From Actinoplanes italicus (lineage in GTDB: Bacteria; Actinomycetota; Actinomycetes; Mycobacteriales; Micromonosporaceae), in contig NZ_PVMZ01000034.1 of assembly GCF_003001815.1 (NCBI RefSeq), positions 19,353 through 83,352 on the forward strand: a stretch of 64,000 nucleotides of DNA, read 5' to 3'. Each line of letters starts with the position of its first letter. The first letter of the stretch is position 1. Of the stretch, positions 16,805 to 24,908 are shown piece by piece. The notes beneath the pieces were generated by a model. The model worked only from the letters and a program-made list of their open reading frames with translations, was not told the DNA's origin and did not search any database. The translations under genes and the position numbers were made by a program.

Positions 16805-16853
16805 GCTGTCGCGTACCGCTGTCTCAGGGGCTGAGACAGCGGTACGCGACAGC
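16805..16853. repeat. Long hairpin repeat, copy 2
   Basis: The arms 16805-16827 and 16831-16853 pair perfectly over 23 bp with a 3-base GGG loop. The right arm contains GAGACAGCGGTACGCGACAG, which differs from copy 1 at only a few positions. It ends 8 bp beyond the stop of the GH81 gene. The pair could act as a strong bidirectional terminator or be a REP-like palindromic repeat. Confidence 0.85.
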
Positions 16854-16861
16854 CAGTGGAA

Positions 16862-19800
16862 TTACAGGGGCAGCCAGAGCGACAGCGCGTTCGGCGGCTC
16901 CCAGCCCACCAGCGACGTGTGCGCCTGGCGGCACTGGTAGCGCGTGCCGCTGTAGGTCACGGTCGCCCCGACGGCGTACGCGGTGTTCGCCGCCCACGTC
17001 GTGGTCCCGGAGGTCGGCGGGGTCGTGGTCGGCTGGGTCGTCGGCGCGGTGGTCGGGGCGACGGTGGTGCCGCACGCTCCGTACACCTTGAACTCGAAGA
17101 GCGAGTAGCCGTACGGCGTGGCCCTGGTCGTGCCGTTGACCCGGACGTAGCGGCCGCTTCCGGACAGGTTGACCGTGTCGGTCCCGCCGTCGCCGCCGGT
17201 GACGGTGGCCGCGGTGGTCCAGTTGGTGCCGTCGGTCGAGCGCTGGATGGTGTACGCCGAACCGTACGCGGCCTCCCAGAGCAGCTCGGCGCGGGTCAGC
17301 GCCTGGCTGGAGCCGAGGTCGACCTGCAGCCACTGCGGGTCGGCGAACGCGCTGGACCAGCGGGTGGCGGCGTCACCGTCGACGGCCCGGCTCGCCGGGT
17401 AGTCGGCGTTCTCCAGCGACGACGCGGTGGCCGGCTTGCCCTGCGACAGCAGCGGCCCGGTGGTGCAGCTGGACGGCGGCGGGGACGACGGCGGCGGGGT
17501 CACCACCCCTCCCCCGCTGGCGTTGCCACCACTCCACGTCAGGGCACCGGCGGTGACGGTCTTACCGGCGGGGACGCTGACCGAGCGGCCGTCGGAGAAC
17601 GCGACCGTCAGGGCGCTGTTGGTGATGTTCGAGGCGACGTACGTCTTGGCGCCGTTCTTGCTGAACACCTTCGCCAGCGGGTGGTTCGCGGTGACGGTCT
17701 TGTCGATCGTGCCGAGGGCGGCGAGGTTGCGGATCCAGTGGAAGGTGTGTGCTTTGCTCTCACCCTCCTCGGAGGTGTAGTTGCCGCCGCTGGCCCGGAA
17801 CTTCGACAGTGCCCCGTCACCGTCGCCGAGGGCGAGGTACTGCCAGTGCATGTCACGCCACTGCTGCGGTTCGCCGCCGTTGTTGCGGACCAGCTCGGCG
17901 TAGGTGTCGCGGACCGACTGCGGGTGGTCGCCTAGGTAGAGCTGGCCGCCGGTCATCGGCAGCATGTTGATGCCGACGACGAGGGCGTGCTCGCCGCTGA
18001 ACCAGGTGGCGTAGGCACCGCCGGAGCCCCAGACGATGGCCGCGTAGTTGTGACCCCACTGGGTGGGGAAGTTCTCGCCGGTGACGTCGAACCAGTACTC
18101 GTTGATCGCCGCGGCCTGCGTGGTGTGCAGCCAGATGCCGGCGTCACGGACGGCCGCGTTGCCGGTGGCCTGACCCCACTGGATGAGGGCGTTGGAGAAG
18201 TTCTGGCCCTCCGACGAGGACTCCTGGTTGTTGCCGGCACCGAACGCGCCGTGCCCGGAGGCCCAGTCATGACCCGCATAGATGTCGAAGTCACGCAGGT
18301 ACGGGAAACGCGTGTCGTTGCGGTCGTAGTTGTTGGCGTCGCGGATCAGCAGGTCGACCATGCCACCGTACTGACCGGCCGACGCCCAGTTGGGGTCGAA
18401 CTTGGCCAGCGTGGCGGCCGCGGCCACGTAGTAGCCGTAGTGGAAGTGGTGGTCGTTGAGGTCCTCGTCGCTGGCGTACGACGCCGGGTAACCGATGAGG
18501 GTGCCCCAGTTCTTGTCGTAGTAGAAGACGCGCGCGCTCTTGCCGGACGTCGCCGTGAACCAGTCCGTGATCCGGGTCTTGATGACGCTGAGCGCCTTGT
18601 CCCGCACCGCGGTGAGGTTGAGCTGGTCGGCGATCTCGGCGATCCGGGCGGCACGGCCGAGGCCCTTGCCGGTCCAGTACGTGTCGTCACCACGGAAGTC
18701 GGCCGGGTTGTTCAGCTCGGCGTTCAGGTAGTTCGTGATGGTGGTGAGGTCGGCGCCGCTGTTGTCGGCGACGGCCGGGATCTCCGGCAGCACACCGGTG
18801 TACTTCATCGTGGTCTGGAACTGGGTTCCGGTCACGATCTTCATGCGGCCGCGCGGGGAGACGTACGTCTGCGTTGCCGGTGTCGACCCGGTGAGGTATC
18901 GCCACTGATGCGGGTAGAGCCCGATGACCGTGCCGGAACCGCTGCCCTCACGCGCCGTGGTGGTGAAGCCGTAGGTCGTGCTGACCGTGCCGGTGGCCTG
19001 GTTGTACGAGTACGAGACCCGGGTGCCGGTCACGTGGTTGTGCGCGAACTGGTTCCACGAGTCGGCCAGCGCGATCTTGTCAGCGGTGCTGTTCGCGGTC
19101 GTGGTCGGCAGCACGGCGACGGTGTAGTAGCCCTTGCCCGCGAGGTTGGAGCGGAACGTGTTGCCGCTCGCGCTCCAGGTCGCCCCGCTCGGTGCCCAGG
19201 CGACGTAGTCCTGGCCGGCGATCGAGAAGCCGAGCCGGTTGCCGCTGTTCTGCCAGGCGGTCGGCGGCCCGGTCACGCTCAGCAGCGCGTCACCGCCGGT
19301 GACCTGGTAGTAGGACAGCGGCAGGCCGTGCCCGATGGTCGCCTTCAGGGTGCGGGTGCCGTCGCTCCACGACGGGGTGACGGTCCAGTCGGTCCAGCCG
19401 TCCACCAGCGCCTTCGGCGCGTTCAACCCCGCAACCCCGGCGACGACCTTCTGGGCGTACGGGAAGTGGTACTCACCGAGGCCGGTGGCGCTGCCGCTGA
19501 TCGCCGGCGTCTGCTCGTAGGAGAGCCCGAGACCGGTGGCGGACGGCCGGTAGGCGACCGGGTGGGCGTACAGCGCCTGCGAGAAGTTGCAGTCGTCGCC
19601 CTTCTTGAACAGCAGCGACGACCACCAGTCGTTGGTCGGCACGGCGCCCTTGGGCGCGTTCGCGGTGACGTTCTCCCGTGGGTTGGTCGACACCGATCCG
19701 CAGCCCGACGGCAGCTTCGCGCCGGCCGGGAGGGTCTCGGTGTAGCTGCCGGCGCCGATCGTGCCGGCGCTGGCGGTGCCGGTGAACGTGACGGCCAGCA

Positions 19801-19903
19801 GACCGGAGCCGGCCGCGACGACGGCCGCGGCGGCGAGCCCGGCCCATCGTGTGGGCCGGCCGGCCCGGTGTCGGCCGGGTGCCGGTGTGGCGGGTGAACC
19901 CAT
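16862..19903 (-). CDS. Secreted GH81 endo-beta-1,3-glucanase with discoidin and CBM5/12-like domains
   Basis: A 1013-residue exported enzyme that would cut beta-1,3-glucans such as laminarin or fungal cell wall. Order: signal peptide with an Arg-rich start (to about residue 45), GH81 domain (about 55-740) with PTNDWWSSLLF, the DDHHFHYGYYV segment (about 482-492) and the catalytic-glutamate motif NNQESSSEG (about 555-563), a Thr/Pro/Ser linker, an F5/8 type C (discoidin/CBM32-like) domain (about 775-905), a Thr-rich linker and a C-terminal WAANTAYAVGATVTYSGTRY module of the CBM5/12 type. The ATG at 19903 is chosen because GGAGG lies 7 bases upstream. A LacI-type operator lies upstream of the start. 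Confidence 0.93.
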   Translation of the reverse strand: MGSPATPAPGRHRAGRPTRWAGLAAAAVVAAGSGLLAVTFTGTASAGTIGAGSYTETLPAGAKLPSGCGSVSTNPRENVTANAPKGAVPTNDWWSSLLFKKGDDCNFSQALYAHPVAYRPSATGLGLSYEQTPAISGSATGLGEYHFPYAQKVVAGVAGLNAPKALVDGWTDWTVTPSWSDGTRTLKATIGHGLPLSYYQVTGGDALLSVTGPPTAWQNSGNRLGFSIAGQDYVAWAPSGATWSASGNTFRSNLAGKGYYTVAVLPTTTANSTADKIALADSWNQFAHNHVTGTRVSYSYNQATGTVSTTYGFTTTAREGSGSGTVIGLYPHQWRYLTGSTPATQTYVSPRGRMKIVTGTQFQTTMKYTGVLPEIPAVADNSGADLTTITNYLNAELNNPADFRGDDTYWTGKGLGRAARIAEIADQLNLTAVRDKALSVIKTRITDWFTATSGKSARVFYYDKNWGTLIGYPASYASDEDLNDHHFHYGYYVAAAATLAKFDPNWASAGQYGGMVDLLIRDANNYDRNDTRFPYLRDFDIYAGHDWASGHGAFGAGNNQESSSEGQNFSNALIQWGQATGNAAVRDAGIWLHTTQAAAINEYWFDVTGENFPTQWGHNYAAIVWGSGGAYATWFSGEHALVVGINMLPMTGGQLYLGDHPQSVRDTYAELVRNNGGEPQQWRDMHWQYLALGDGDGALSKFRASGGNYTSEEGESKAHTFHWIRNLAALGTIDKTVTANHPLAKVFSKNGAKTYVASNITNSALTVAFSDGRSVSVPAGKTVTAGALTWSGGNASGGGVVTPPPSSPPPSSCTTGPLLSQGKPATASSLENADYPASRAVDGDAATRWSSAFADPQWLQVDLGSSQALTRAELLWEAAYGSAYTIQRSTDGTNWTTAATVTGGDGGTDTVNLSGSGRYVRVNGTTRATPYGYSLFEFKVYGACGTTVAPTTAPTTQPTTTPPTSGTTTWAANTAYAVGATVTYSGTRYQCRQAHTSLVGWEPPNALSLWLPL

Positions 19904-19980
19904 GGACAAGCCTCCGATGGGGATGGTGCTGCGGCGTCAAGTCGCGCAAGCGGGGGGTGAGAGGGGATGCGCGAGAACGT

Positions 19981-19992
19981 GAGAGCGCTCTC
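19981..19992. promoter_or_regulatory. LacI-family-type operator for the GH81 gene
   Basis: The perfect palindrome GAGAGCGCTCTC has the central GCGC and arms typical of LacI-family sites controlling glycoside hydrolases, for example CebR boxes (TGGGAGCGCTCCCA). It lies 78 bp upstream of the glucanase start, downstream of the probable promoter, a position suited to repression that is relieved by an oligosaccharide. No LacI-type regulator gene is in the window. Confidence 0.65.
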
Positions 19993-20003
19993 TTGGGCGA
20001 GAC

Positions 20004-20031
20004 GCTAACTGTTACCAGCCACTTCGGTCAA
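20004..20031 (-). promoter_or_regulatory. Candidate promoter of the GH81 gene
   Basis: On the minus strand TTGACC (20031-20026) is a good -35 element. A 16-base spacer leads to GTTAGC (20009-20004), a weak -10. The palindromic operator lies about 12 bases further downstream, where it would cover the transcription start. Confidence 0.4.
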
Positions 20032-20069
20032 TGTTTCCAACCAGTTACCCGCGGTCATACGGTGAACCC

Positions 20070-20756
20070 ATGAAGTTTCTTCTCACCTCGTCGGGCATCT
20101 GCAACCCGAGCATCGCCGGCGCTCTCGTCGACCTGCTGGGCAAGCCGATCGCCGAGTCCACGGCCCTGTTCGTCCCGACCGGCGTCTACCCCTTCCCCGG
20201 CGGAGGCGAGAGCGCGTGGAAGGCGATCCACGGCCGGCCCTCGACCCCGCTGGCCGAGCTGGGCTGGAAATCCGTCGGGATGCTGGAGCTCACCGCGCTG
20301 CCCACGATCAGGCGGGAGAACTGGGTCCCGGCGGTCCGGGAGGCCGACGCCCTGCTGGTCTGGGGTGGCGATGTGCTGTACCTGACCTACTGGCTGCGCC
20401 GCTCGGGGCTGGCCGACCTGCTGCCGTCGCTGGACGACACGGTCTGGGTGGGGGTCAGCGCCGGGAGCATCGCGGTCACCCCGTACAACTGCGACGCCGA
20501 GTTCGACCTGCAGTTCGTCCCCGACGGCAGCGACATGGGGCGGGGCGCCGACCGGGCGCTGGGACTGGTGGACTTCACGCTGTATCCCCACCTCAACCAT
20601 CCGGACATGGAGGACACCACGCCGGCCAACATCCGGAAGTGGGCGTCGGGAATCCCCGTCCCGACCTACGCCATCGACGACAGCACCGCCATCAAGGTCG
20701 TCGACGGCGCCGTGGAGGTCGTCTCCGAGGGCGACTGGGAACTGATCGACCCCTGA
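20070..20756 (+). CDS. Peptidase E-like (S51) / class I glutamine amidotransferase-fold protein
   Basis: A 228-residue cytoplasmic protein. The nucleophile elbow GVSAGSIAV places the candidate catalytic serine at residue 130, as in peptidase E, which removes N-terminal aspartate from dipeptides. ALLVWGGDVLYLTYWL matches the GG(D/N) segment found before the active site in this family. FTLYPHLNHPDME supplies a conserved His region. The ATG at 20070 fits the family start MKFLLTSSG. It is divergent from the GH81 gene. Confidence 0.82.
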   Translation: MKFLLTSSGICNPSIAGALVDLLGKPIAESTALFVPTGVYPFPGGGESAWKAIHGRPSTPLAELGWKSVGMLELTALPTIRRENWVPAVREADALLVWGGDVLYLTYWLRRSGLADLLPSLDDTVWVGVSAGSIAVTPYNCDAEFDLQFVPDGSDMGRGADRALGLVDFTLYPHLNHPDMEDTTPANIRKWASGIPVPTYAIDDSTAIKVVDGAVEVVSEGDWELIDP

Positions 20757-20762
20757 GCGGGG

Positions 20763-20990
20763 TCAGCGGTTGCGATTGCGGGGGTGGTTCTTGGCGGTGC
20801 GCTCGTTGCCGTGCCGGTAGTTGCCGGTGAGCCGGGCCATCAGCTCCTGCGGGTCCTGGTCCTCGACGTCGACCAGGAAGCGGGCCGCCGCGGCGCCCCG
20901 CAGCACTCCGGCCGGGCGGCCGTGGTGCAGCATCTCGATGTCGCCGTTCTTGCGCTGCCGGTAGGTGAAGCCTTCAGGAGCATTCGTCAC
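20763..20990 (-). CDS. Small conserved hypothetical protein
   Basis: A 75-residue basic protein (GFTYRQRKNGDIEMLHHGRP, VLRGAAAARFL, then DPQELMARLTGNYRHGNERT). I recall very similar short proteins in many actinomycetes, always with the closing TGNY-x-x-GNER-type motif; none has a known role. The GTG start follows a CACGAT hexamer by 6 bases. It converges on the peptidase E-like gene with a 6-bp gap. Confidence 0.7.
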   Translation of the reverse strand: MTNAPEGFTYRQRKNGDIEMLHHGRPAGVLRGAAAARFLVDVEDQDPQELMARLTGNYRHGNERTAKNHPRNRNR

Positions 20991-21070
20991 CCGCGCATCG
21001 TGCCCGCGACCAGCACCGGCCGCGACCGGTTTATCGGCGGAGCCCGGCGCGCCGCCCGGTCACCGGCGTG

Positions 21071-21826
21071 TCAGGCCGCGGCGGTTCCCAGCGCCCATTC
21101 GACGACCACGGTCACCGTGAGACTCTGGCGTCCCGGCTCGATCGGCGCCGCCGCGTCCGCCGAGGCCATCAGGGTCTTGTGGCTGTAACCGCCGAAGGTC
21201 GGCGTCTCCTCGCTCACCCGCACCACGCGGCCGAGCGGGCGACCGGCCTCACCGGCGTAGAGCACCGCCTTCGCCCGGGCGTCGGCGAACGCCGCCTTGC
21301 GGGCCTCGGCGAGCAGCGCGTCGTCCTTCTCGATCGCGAACGACACGTTGCTGAGCCGGGCCGCGTCCCCGCCCGCCTCGACGGTCTCGGAGATCAGGGT
21401 TCCGGCACGTGCCAGGTCACGGACGGTCACGGTGAGCCCCTGGCTCGCCGTGTAGCCGGTGATCTTCCCGTCGTCCTTCTGGGTGGTGCCGACGGTGACG
21501 TTCACGGTCTGCATGTCGTCGCGGGCCGTCCCGGCGCGCACGAGCGAGTCCCGCATCTTGATGGCTGCCGCGGTGGCCCGGTCCAGGGCCTCCTTGACCG
21601 TGGCGCCGGTGGTCTCCACCGCGAAGTCGGCGGTGAGCGTGTCGGGCTCCCCGAACACCTCGCCGGTGCCGGTCACCGTGATGCCCTCCCGCGGGTCCTC
21701 GGCGAGTCGCGAAACCATCGGCGCGCCCGGCGACGCGGCCGCCGGCAGGCCGCTGATCAGGGAGGACGGGACGGCGGTGAGGGTCGCCAGGACGAGCGCG
21801 GGCACCGTGGCGCGGTTGCGGTTCAT
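21071..21826 (-). CDS. SIMPL (DUF541) domain secreted protein
   Basis: A 251-residue exported protein. After a signal peptide (about residues 1-31) the SIMPL domain begins with ITVTGTGEVFGEPDTLTADF and shows the usual VKEALDRATAAAIKMRDSLV helix, YTASQGLTVTVRDL and AFADARAKAVLYAGEAGRPLG. Members form oligomeric periplasmic or cell-surface assemblies of unclear function (BP26 of Brucella is the known structure). The bases just before the ATG are unusually A/T-rich for this window. Confidence 0.85.
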   Translation of the reverse strand: MNRNRATVPALVLATLTAVPSSLISGLPAAASPGAPMVSRLAEDPREGITVTGTGEVFGEPDTLTADFAVETTGATVKEALDRATAAAIKMRDSLVRAGTARDDMQTVNVTVGTTQKDDGKITGYTASQGLTVTVRDLARAGTLISETVEAGGDAARLSNVSFAIEKDDALLAEARKAAFADARAKAVLYAGEAGRPLGRVVRVSEETPTFGGYSHKTLMASADAAAPIEPGRQSLTVTVVVEWALGTAAA

Positions 21827-21862
21827 TTAATCCACTTTAACACCTTTTGCGCGGGTACGAAC

Positions 21863-22327
21863 TCAGGCGTCACGGGGTTTCCGCACCTCGATCAGGCGCT
21901 CGTCCGAGTCGACGAGGAGACTCCCCGTGTCGCCGATGCGGCCCACGACGGTTCCCGGGGCGGTGAATCCGAACTCGGCAGCCGCCCAACCGGCGACGGC
22001 CGGCTCCAGTGACGCCTCGTGGTAGTCGCACTCGACGATCTCCAGAGCGTGGACGACGACCGTGACGTGCGCGGACGGCTCCGCGCGGGCGATGTCGGGA
22101 CTGACCCGCAGCAGCCCGGCCCGCAACCGGCCGATCTCACCGGCGCTCACCCGCAACGGGCCGCCCCGGAAGCCGTCGACGATCCGGGAGGCCTCCAGCC
22201 ACAGCCGGTCAGCGACGGGCTCGGCTTCGGACGGGGGCGTCGCTGACCGTACCGCCTCGGCCTTGATCCCGAGAAAGAGGAAGTAGCGCGGCTCCTTGAG
22301 ACGGCCCCGGAAACGGTGGTTTCGCAC
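21863..22327 (-). CDS. Hypothetical protein
   Basis: A 154-residue protein that I do not recognise. It starts with a basic segment (RNHRFRGRLKEPRYFLFLG) and continues as an acidic mixed alpha/beta domain ending in LLVDSDERLIEVRKP. There are no membrane or signal segments. The GTG start follows a CACACT hexamer by 7 bases. It is divergent from the RNA helicase gene with a 65-bp gap. Confidence 0.62.
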   Translation of the reverse strand: MRNHRFRGRLKEPRYFLFLGIKAEAVRSATPPSEAEPVADRLWLEASRIVDGFRGGPLRVSAGEIGRLRAGLLRVSPDIARAEPSAHVTVVVHALEIVECDYHEASLEPAVAGWAAAEFGFTAPGTVVGRIGDTGSLLVDSDERLIEVRKPRDA

Positions 22328-22379
22328 GGCGGCCAGTGTGCCGGAGCGGGGCCGTGACGACGCGGACGGATCGTTCTCC

Positions 22380-22385
22380 TAAGGT
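22380..22385 (+). promoter_or_regulatory. -10 element of the RNA helicase gene
   Basis: TAAGGT ends 7 bases before the ATG at 22393, and there is no ribosome-binding site between, so the message is probably leaderless. The same hexamer and spacing recur before the Hsp70-like gene at 56425. Confidence 0.5.
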
Positions 22386-22392
22386 TGTCGGC

Positions 22393-24066
22393 ATGGAAAC
22401 ACATGCACTCGAGTCCGATGCAGGTTTCGCCGGACTGGGGCTGCGGGAGGAACTGCTCCGTGCACTGACCAACCTCGGCTACGAAGAGCCCACCCCCATC
22501 CAGCAGGAGTCGATCCCGCCGCTGCTGGCCGGCAACGACCTGGTCGGGCAGGCCGCCACCGGCACCGGCAAGACCGCCGCGTTCGCGCTGCCACTGCTGC
22601 ACCTGCTCGCCGACGGCAAACGCGGCACCGGCCCGATGGCGCTGGTGCTCGTGCCGACCCGTGAGCTGGCCGAGCAGGTGTCGCAGGCGGTCCACCGCTA
22701 CGGGCGCGATCTGGGCGTGCGGGTGCTGCCCGTCTACGGCGGCCAGCCGATCGGCCGGCAGCTGCAGGCCCTGGCACGGGGTGTCGACGTGGTCGTCGGT
22801 ACGCCCGGGCGGGTGCTCGACCACATCGAGCGGGAGACACTGCAGCTCAGCGACGTACGCACGGTCGTGCTCGACGAGGCCGACGAGATGCTCGACATGG
22901 GCTTCGCCGAGGACATCGAGGCCATCCTCTCCGAGACCCCCGCCGAGCGGCAGACCGTGCTGTTCTCCGCCACGATGCCGCCCCGCATCGACAGCATCGC
23001 CCGCCGCCACCTGCGCGAGCCGGTCCGGATCACGATGGGCCGCAAGGCCGTCGCGCCGGGCGAGGTCCCGCTGATCCGGCAGACCGCCTACATCGTGGCC
23101 CGCGCGCACCGGTCGGCCGCGCTCGGCCGGATCCTCGACGTGGAGGTGCCGACCTCGGCGATCGTCTTCTGCCGCACGCGGGAGGAGGTCGACCAGGTCA
23201 CCGAGACGCTCAACGGGCGCGGTTACCGGGCCGAGGCGCTGCACGGCGGCATGAGCCAGGACCAGCGAGACAGGGTGATGGGACGGCTGCGGGCCGGCAC
23301 CACCGAGCTGCTCGTCGCGACCGACGTGGCGGCCCGCGGACTGGACGTCGAGCAGCTGACCCACGTCATCAACTTCAACCTGCCGGTCGCTCCGGAGGCG
23401 TACGTGCACCGCATCGGCCGGGTCGGCCGGGCCGGGCGCGAGGGCTCCGCGATCACCCTGGCCGAGCCCCGCGACCAGCGGATGCTCAAGGCCATCGAGC
23501 GGCTCACCGGGCAGCGCATCACCCTGGAGAAACTGCCGACCGTCACCGACCTGCGGGCCCGGCGCCTCGAGGTCACCCGCACGGCGCTGCAGACCAGCCT
23601 CGAGACCGACGACCTGGAGCGGTTCCGGGTCGTGCTCGACTCGCTGACCGACGAGTTCGACGTCGAGAACATCGCACTCGCGGCCGTGAAGCTGCTCCAC
23701 GAGGCGGCGGGCGGCGACCGCGACGAGGACGAGATCCCCACCCCGTCGGTGGCGCCCGAACGGCGCACCCCGCAGACCCGAGACCCCCGGCCCGGCGGCC
23801 GGCGCGACCGCGGGCACAACGCGGAGGTCGCCCGTCTGTTCTTCGGTATCGGCCGCCGTGCCGGGCTGCGCCCGCAGGACCTGGTCGGCGCGATCGCCGG
23901 CGAGTCCGGGCTGGCTTCCCGCGACATCGGCGCCATCCAGATCACCGACCGGTTCTCGCTGGTCGAGGTCCCGGAACCGGCGGCCGACATGGTGATCGCG
24001 GCGATGCAGCGCGCCACGATCAGGGGTCGCCGGCCGACGGTCCGGCGTGAGCGTTTCGTGCGCTGA
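22393..24066 (+). CDS. DEAD-box ATP-dependent RNA helicase with DbpA-type C-terminal domain
   Basis: A 557-residue cytoplasmic helicase that unwinds RNA during ribosome assembly, decay or cold adaptation. Motifs in order: Q motif (EPTPIQQESIP), Walker A ATGTGKT (residues 55-61), PTRELA, DEAD (161-164), SAT, ARGLD and HRIGRVGR. After the two RecA domains comes an acidic/basic linker (about 435-475) and a DbpA RNA-binding domain (about 480-550: VARLFFGIGRRAGLRPQDLV). This layout is that of actinobacterial DeaD/CsdA proteins. The start METHAL is supported by the -10 element 7 bases upstream; the frame before it is unlikely to be used. Confidence 0.93.
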   Translation: METHALESDAGFAGLGLREELLRALTNLGYEEPTPIQQESIPPLLAGNDLVGQAATGTGKTAAFALPLLHLLADGKRGTGPMALVLVPTRELAEQVSQAVHRYGRDLGVRVLPVYGGQPIGRQLQALARGVDVVVGTPGRVLDHIERETLQLSDVRTVVLDEADEMLDMGFAEDIEAILSETPAERQTVLFSATMPPRIDSIARRHLREPVRITMGRKAVAPGEVPLIRQTAYIVARAHRSAALGRILDVEVPTSAIVFCRTREEVDQVTETLNGRGYRAEALHGGMSQDQRDRVMGRLRAGTTELLVATDVAARGLDVEQLTHVINFNLPVAPEAYVHRIGRVGRAGREGSAITLAEPRDQRMLKAIERLTGQRITLEKLPTVTDLRARRLEVTRTALQTSLETDDLERFRVVLDSLTDEFDVENIALAAVKLLHEAAGGDRDEDEIPTPSVAPERRTPQTRDPRPGGRRDRGHNAEVARLFFGIGRRAGLRPQDLVGAIAGESGLASRDIGAIQITDRFSLVEVPEPAADMVIAAMQRATIRGRRPTVRRERFVR

Positions 24067-24072
24067 GGGTTT

Positions 24073-24351
24073 CTAGAAGGGTGCGGGGCCGCTGCCGGCG
24101 AGCGACACCAGGATCTGCGTCGCGAGCAGCTTGCGCACGCCGGTGACGGCCACCGAACCGGTCTGGTCGTATGGCAGCTCGAGGGTCAAGCCGTCACCGG
24201 CATTCCGGATGTCGTCGTCGGTGCGGTCCGGGCGGAAGGTGCCGCCCCATCCGTCGACGCCGCCGCGCTGGTTGGTGCTGAGTGAGGCCATGCCGGACAC
24301 GCGTGTGCCGTCGACGAGGGTGAGCCTCGCCGGACCGGAATAGGTCGTCAT
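24073..24351 (-). CDS. Hypothetical protein
   Basis: A 92-residue protein, mostly beta strand by appearance (ARLTLVDGTRVSGMASLSTN, then SVAVTGVRKLLATQILVSL). It may be one small beta-barrel domain. The ATG at 24351 is preceded by TACGGT at 8 bases; the longer frame upstream encodes an Arg-rich segment typical of non-coding high-GC sequence. It converges on the helicase gene with a 6-bp gap. Confidence 0.65.
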   Translation of the reverse strand: MTTYSGPARLTLVDGTRVSGMASLSTNQRGGVDGWGGTFRPDRTDDDIRNAGDGLTLELPYDQTGSVAVTGVRKLLATQILVSLAGSGPAPF

Positions 24352-24449
24352 AAACCCCAACCGTAGTCGGCGGCCCGGGCGGCGAACGGCCCGACGGTGC
24401 GATGTCCCCGTCCGTCTGTTCCGAAACCGGCGTGAAAGGAGGCGCAACC

Positions 24450-24745
24450 GTGCGAATTACCCTGCGGCCGGCGCGTGCCGGCGAGGCTGCGGCGCTGACT
24501 GATCTGGCAATGAGATCAAAGGCACATTGGGGGGTACGACGACGCGTTCCTCGAGGCGTGCCGGGCCGATCTGACGTTGCACCCGGACGAGGTGCACGCC
24601 AAGCGAGCCGTCGTGGCCGAGGCGGACGGCGCGGTCGCCGGCTTCTGCACTCTGGAGGGCGTCCCGCCGGAGGACGGCGAACTCGGCGATCTCTGATCGA
24701 CCCGGCGTACCTTCGCCACGGGATCCCCGCGCCGGCACCGTCCCG
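24450..24745 (+). pseudogene. GNAT acetyltransferase pseudogene
   Basis: A strong AAAGGAGG ribosome-binding site precedes a GTG start and a normal GNAT N-terminus (RITLRPARAGEAAALTDLAM). At a run of six G (24529-24534) one base too many shifts the frame; the next piece continues in another frame with YDDAFLEACRADLTLHPDEV and VVAEADGAVAGFCTLEG. A second break near 24692 leads to LIDPAYLRHGI and then to sequence without GNAT character. The acetyl-CoA loop and C-terminal part are missing. The first lesion could be a sequencing error in a homopolymer, but the loss of the 3' half could not. Confidence 0.7.
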
Positions 24746-24766
24746 TCGACGGCGATCCCCGGCCGC

Positions 24767-24904
24767 CTACTGCCGCGGATGCGGTACCGCCTCTGACACG
24801 GCCCGGATCAGCGCGTCGGCACCGGGCCGGGCCGCGACCACACCGGGGCGCTCGCTCAGCACCTGCGACCAGCGGCGTTCCCAGGACTCACGGTCGAGCG
24901 TCAC
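24767..24904 (-). CDS. Small hypothetical protein downstream of DUF1877 gene
   Basis: A 45-residue frame starting at a GTG 4 bp after the stop of the DUF1877 gene. It reads TLDRESWERRWSQVLSERPG and ends AVSEAVPHPRQ, with a sensible amphipathic composition. The close spacing suggests an operon. It could be a genuine small protein or the surviving N-terminus of a larger gene, since sequence beyond it is pseudogene debris. Confidence 0.4.
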   Translation of the reverse strand: MTLDRESWERRWSQVLSERPGVVAARPGADALIRAVSEAVPHPRQ

Positions 24905-24908
24905 CGGC

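Noticed and set aside
17987..19897. 636-codon open frame on the plus strand
   Set aside because: Antisense to the GH81 gene whose catalytic motifs are intact; Val/Gly/Arg-rich shadow.
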